Under the pieces are notes generated by a model. That model searched no databases and was not told the origin of the DNA. It saw nothing but the letters and a program-made list of their open reading frames with translations. This document shows, one piece after another, positions 42,901 to 44,286 of a stretch of DNA of 44,286 bases. Source of the stretch: JBOFGK01 sp051649085 (lineage in GTDB: Bacteria; Bacillota_I; Bacilli_A; UBA3375); NCBI GenBank assembly GCA_051649085.1, contig JBOFGK010000057.1:1-44286 (forward strand), read 5' to 3'. The position numbers and the translations under genes are program-made. How positions within the stretch are numbered: the first letter of the stretch is position 1; each line of letters opens with the position of its first letter.

Positions 42901-44286
42901 TTAGTGCAACGGATGGGACAAATACTGTAACAGATAATGCAACAGTAACATTCAAAGATTCACGTAGTCTAACACTTAGTGCAAACCCATTACAACAGTA
43001 TGATAAAGGTGTAACTAGAACAGAAGCGCAGTTTAAAGATGATATAAATGCAGTACTTGCACCTTCTGCTGGAACAATTAGCACAAACTACTCAACAGTA
43101 GTTGTCCCAAATAAAGATACAGTTGGTGCGTATAACGTAACAGTTACAGGAGAGTTTGACTATAATGGTGATGGAACAATTCAAGCTGCAACTGAACGAA
43201 GAACTGTGAATGTAACAGTTGTAATTAAAGATGCAAATACTGATGTTGATCCAGTTAAAAAAATAATGATTCAAGCAGAGTCATTCACTAAAGCAATTAA
43301 CTTATTACCACTTGCGGACCTTGGAAAAGCTGATTCGAAAGTTAAAGCATGGGATTTAACACCAGGAAGTGCTGGTCAAGTAACGGCAAGCTTAATCACA
43401 ATTGCTGATAACAAGTTAGATGATTCAAATGTAACTTTAAAAATTGGTGAGGTTGAACCAGTTGTAATTAGTGCAACAGTTGCTGGACGAGTAGCGACAA
43501 AAACTGTCAACGCAACAATCCAAGCGGATTCAAGAAGTATTGCCTTAACATCAGGAGTTTATGCTGAGTATAATGTAAATGAAAGTATTACACAAGCTGA
43601 TTTAATTGCTGACTTAGGAACTGAATTAACACTTACAAATACTGATGGCAGCACAAGCGAGTTAGATAGTTCAAAAATTACGATTAATGGATTTTCAAAC
43701 ATCTCTTCAACAACTGTCGGTGGATACGTAGTTGAACTTGTTGGAAATGAAGCAACAATGACTTCAAATAGCGTTAAAGCAACTGTTGTAATTAAAGATT
43801 CAAACTCAGCAATTACACCAATTGACCCTGCTAATCCAACTAAACCAAGAGTGATGATTAGTGCTAATAACTTTGACGTTGCTAAAAAGAAATTAACAAG
43901 TGGTTTTACAGGTGAAGAGGCTAAATCAAGTACTTATGCAGACGTAAAAACGTGGGATTTAACACCAACAGGAGTAGTTGGATCAATCCCTGCAGGAACA
44001 CTTAGTGCAGAAACTGTAACAACAAACAATCCACTTTTCCAAACAAATAATTCATTAGTTGCTGGAAACAAACAAGCAACAGAATTTAGAGTTAAGAAGA
44101 CTGTAAGTGGTGTTGATTACACAGCGAGTAAAACAGTTCAAGCAACTGTTACTGATGGGCGTACACTTGAGCACACAGGAGTTCAAACATTAGTTTATGA
44201 TAAAGGAACAGCTCAAACAAAAGCTAAACTTTTAACTGACATCGCTTCAGTTGTGAAAACAAGAGAAGATCAAACGCTTGTAGATG
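39933..44286 (+). CDS. Giant repetitive secreted surface protein/adhesin (3' end outside the window)
   Basis: The frame is open from ATG 39933 to the window end, at least 1451 residues. An N-terminal signal (MPRKLLSIFLLLTIASQA) is followed by a Thr/Glu/Pro-rich linker (about 36-88), a globular beta region (about 95-330), and two bacterial Ig-type domains at about 450-530 and 533-610 that share TGTxxPxxTVxIxxG...GTGxADASGNYSI. From about residue 723 come long tandem modules starting at 42099, 42675, 43263 and 43851 (192, 196 and 196 residues apart; the fourth is cut). Each opens with a hydrophobic IMIxAxDF-like strand and contains A-W-D/N-L-T about 35 residues later, then a YDKGVT/Y..SNF...VG.Y.V..T strand set and a VVIKDS/N end. 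A wall anchor such as LPXTG should lie downstream. The base composition is more G+C-rich than in the operon at 122-10983. Confidence 0.85.
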   Translation, partial: MPRKLLSIFLLLTIASQAISIPDVTFLAQTAINLVNQSEEEQQTETTPTEEVAAETSQTETPTVEQAPTAEVKENSPPSGKKASQVETKAAIEPRATNPSRYLTYAVPDSTTVVKYGFASEYRLVPYSYVSAPEQLTYDFRSNGLTYPLSRIFVNGTIIDLESGDSIESTGTSQFGTTYLARTATFTVSAGTQIEVTYKVYPNKSGTIFYDCELKNLSSANMQIGQALHIDTSFNGNDYIPIYAIGNNYGMYVQSEGDRFSFFQKGLYGLDNGPTDYTAGYFNGESRKFYYNINEVGLESYNYPADRVLYSNDDSGIGYKWAPTSVAPNAIKTNQFAIRAGVDGAVPVIGGVSDTINIDASQTTLNVNANWSDTDSTKMEFVRYNFNGTEYLVGENVPNPVKGSPNAFTMPLTIPRGLNVGDRLRLRIYVNDDIGLASAKDVEIVVTSKTLGATINDITTDSTVVTGTTEPGATVNIRVGANVIGTGIADASGNYSITISAKQAFGTTVSAVATLGGVNSPTVSTVVGQGVVATPTIDPVRANDDVVTGTAVPLSTVTIKRGSTVLGTGTADASGNYSINITSQAVGTVVTAQATFNSVNSNVASTTVLDSDELTITSKDFYVYPVKVSGGTDIAANTFYSNINLQFKEGPNDITGSNYATISSNFATINQSLVGPTDVTITATKPGGGSVTKTVTVIFTDSSVKIDVPNPSNPNAGTTKPKVMIRVKDFSENIDQVPYAAGAAGVTQIKTKSEAKAWDLTSSTLAEANVTIDPKKLVSGNDAEYRTDNTVDFSGSATVAGVTLTQNAVATINDNEDLTLTVNTPVIIDKTAPYTPVTESQFLGSSYANPVPNKQVTYTSNFNTIVGSNPNLGVYKVTITADTATPGKVVSTVSQEVVVVVKDSTNGTVDANNKIFLLANDFEEERANLPYANTAEAQSAVKISSSPRAWNLTTGLQLATSAITASDVSKVLVPDTNGYYGVGKTQTVRFSATDGTNTVTDNATVTFKDSRSLTLSANPLQQYDKGVTRTEAQFKDDINAVLAPSAGTISTNYSTVVVPNKDTVGAYNVTVTGEFDYNGDGTIQAATERRTVNVTVVIKDANTDVDPVKKIMIQAESFTKAINLLPLADLGKADSKVKAWDLTPGSAGQVTASLITIADNKLDDSNVTLKIGEVEPVVISATVAGRVATKTVNATIQADSRSIALTSGVYAEYNVNESITQADLIADLGTELTLTNTDGSTSELDSSKITINGFSNISSTTVGGYVVELVGNEATMTSNSVKATVVIKDSNSAITPIDPANPTKPRVMISANNFDVAKKKLTSGFTGEEAKSSTYADVKTWDLTPTGVVGSIPAGTLSAETVTTNNPLFQTNNSLVAGNKQATEFRVKKTVSGVDYTASKTVQATVTDGRTLEHTGVQTLVYDKGTAQTKAKLLTDIASVVKTREDQTLVD

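Noticed and set aside
40000..44286. Several minus-strand open frames under the surface-protein gene (41942-42133, 42869-43084, 43092-43274)
   Set aside because: They are shadows of the repetitive plus-strand frame, with no ribosome binding sites and Val/Thr-biased composition mirroring it.
1..44286. CRISPR array or cas genes
   Set aside because: No regularly spaced short direct repeats and no Cas-like proteins were found; the only long-period repeats are the protein modules of the surface gene.

Overview
The window is chromosomal DNA of a low-G+C Firmicute. A bifunctional glutathione synthetase GshAB, an MsmX/UgpC-type sugar ABC system, a PRD/PTS-domain regulator and a very large repetitive surface protein suggest a member of the Lactobacillales or a Listeria-like relative. 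I cannot name the species.

Layout. (1) 1-136 is the right end of an IS3-family insertion sequence: the transposase C-terminus plus the terminal inverted repeat. It sits inside the first gene of a biosynthetic operon, of which only the C-terminal part survives. (2) 122-10983 is a tightly overlapping, very A+T-rich operon that looks like a specialised-metabolite cluster: CapK/PaaK-type ligase fragment, DegT aminotransferase, Gfo/Idh/MocA oxidoreductase, B12-binding-type radical SAM enzyme, acyl carrier protein, acyl-activating ligase, SDR oxidoreductase, two half-size ABC exporters, and a BtrH-like protein with a bactofilin-like tail. It closes with an intrinsic terminator at 11133. (3) 11381-25013 is a carbohydrate utilisation locus: GH130 phosphorylase, DUF1861 protein, complete ABC importer, phosphohexomutase, LacI regulator, a large secreted protein of unknown function and a GH13 enzyme. 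The likely logic is secreted processing, import, phosphorolysis or hydrolysis, then phosphohexose isomerisation. (4) 25434-30965 holds housekeeping genes: CutC-family protein, MATE exporter, GshAB and a DUF368 (PopT-type) membrane protein. (5) 31122-35090 is a decaying accessory region on the minus strand: a small basic protein, a GIY-YIG nuclease whose DUF5655 tail is one frame away across an A7 run, a HEPN-like protein, a membrane-anchored coiled-coil protein and at least two broken reading frames. It is bounded by a tRNA-His gene. (6) 35597-37087 encodes a 14-TM-type drug exporter. (7) 37507-44286 encodes a PRD-domain regulator followed by a giant secreted adhesin-like gene that runs off the window. 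The two genes share a nearly identical 20-bp element in their promoter regions.

The best candidates for something undescribed are the biosynthetic operon in (2), the split GIY-YIG/DUF5655 gene in (5), and the regulator/adhesin pair with its shared promoter element in (7). All functions are read from sequence motifs and memory of the families; no database search was possible.
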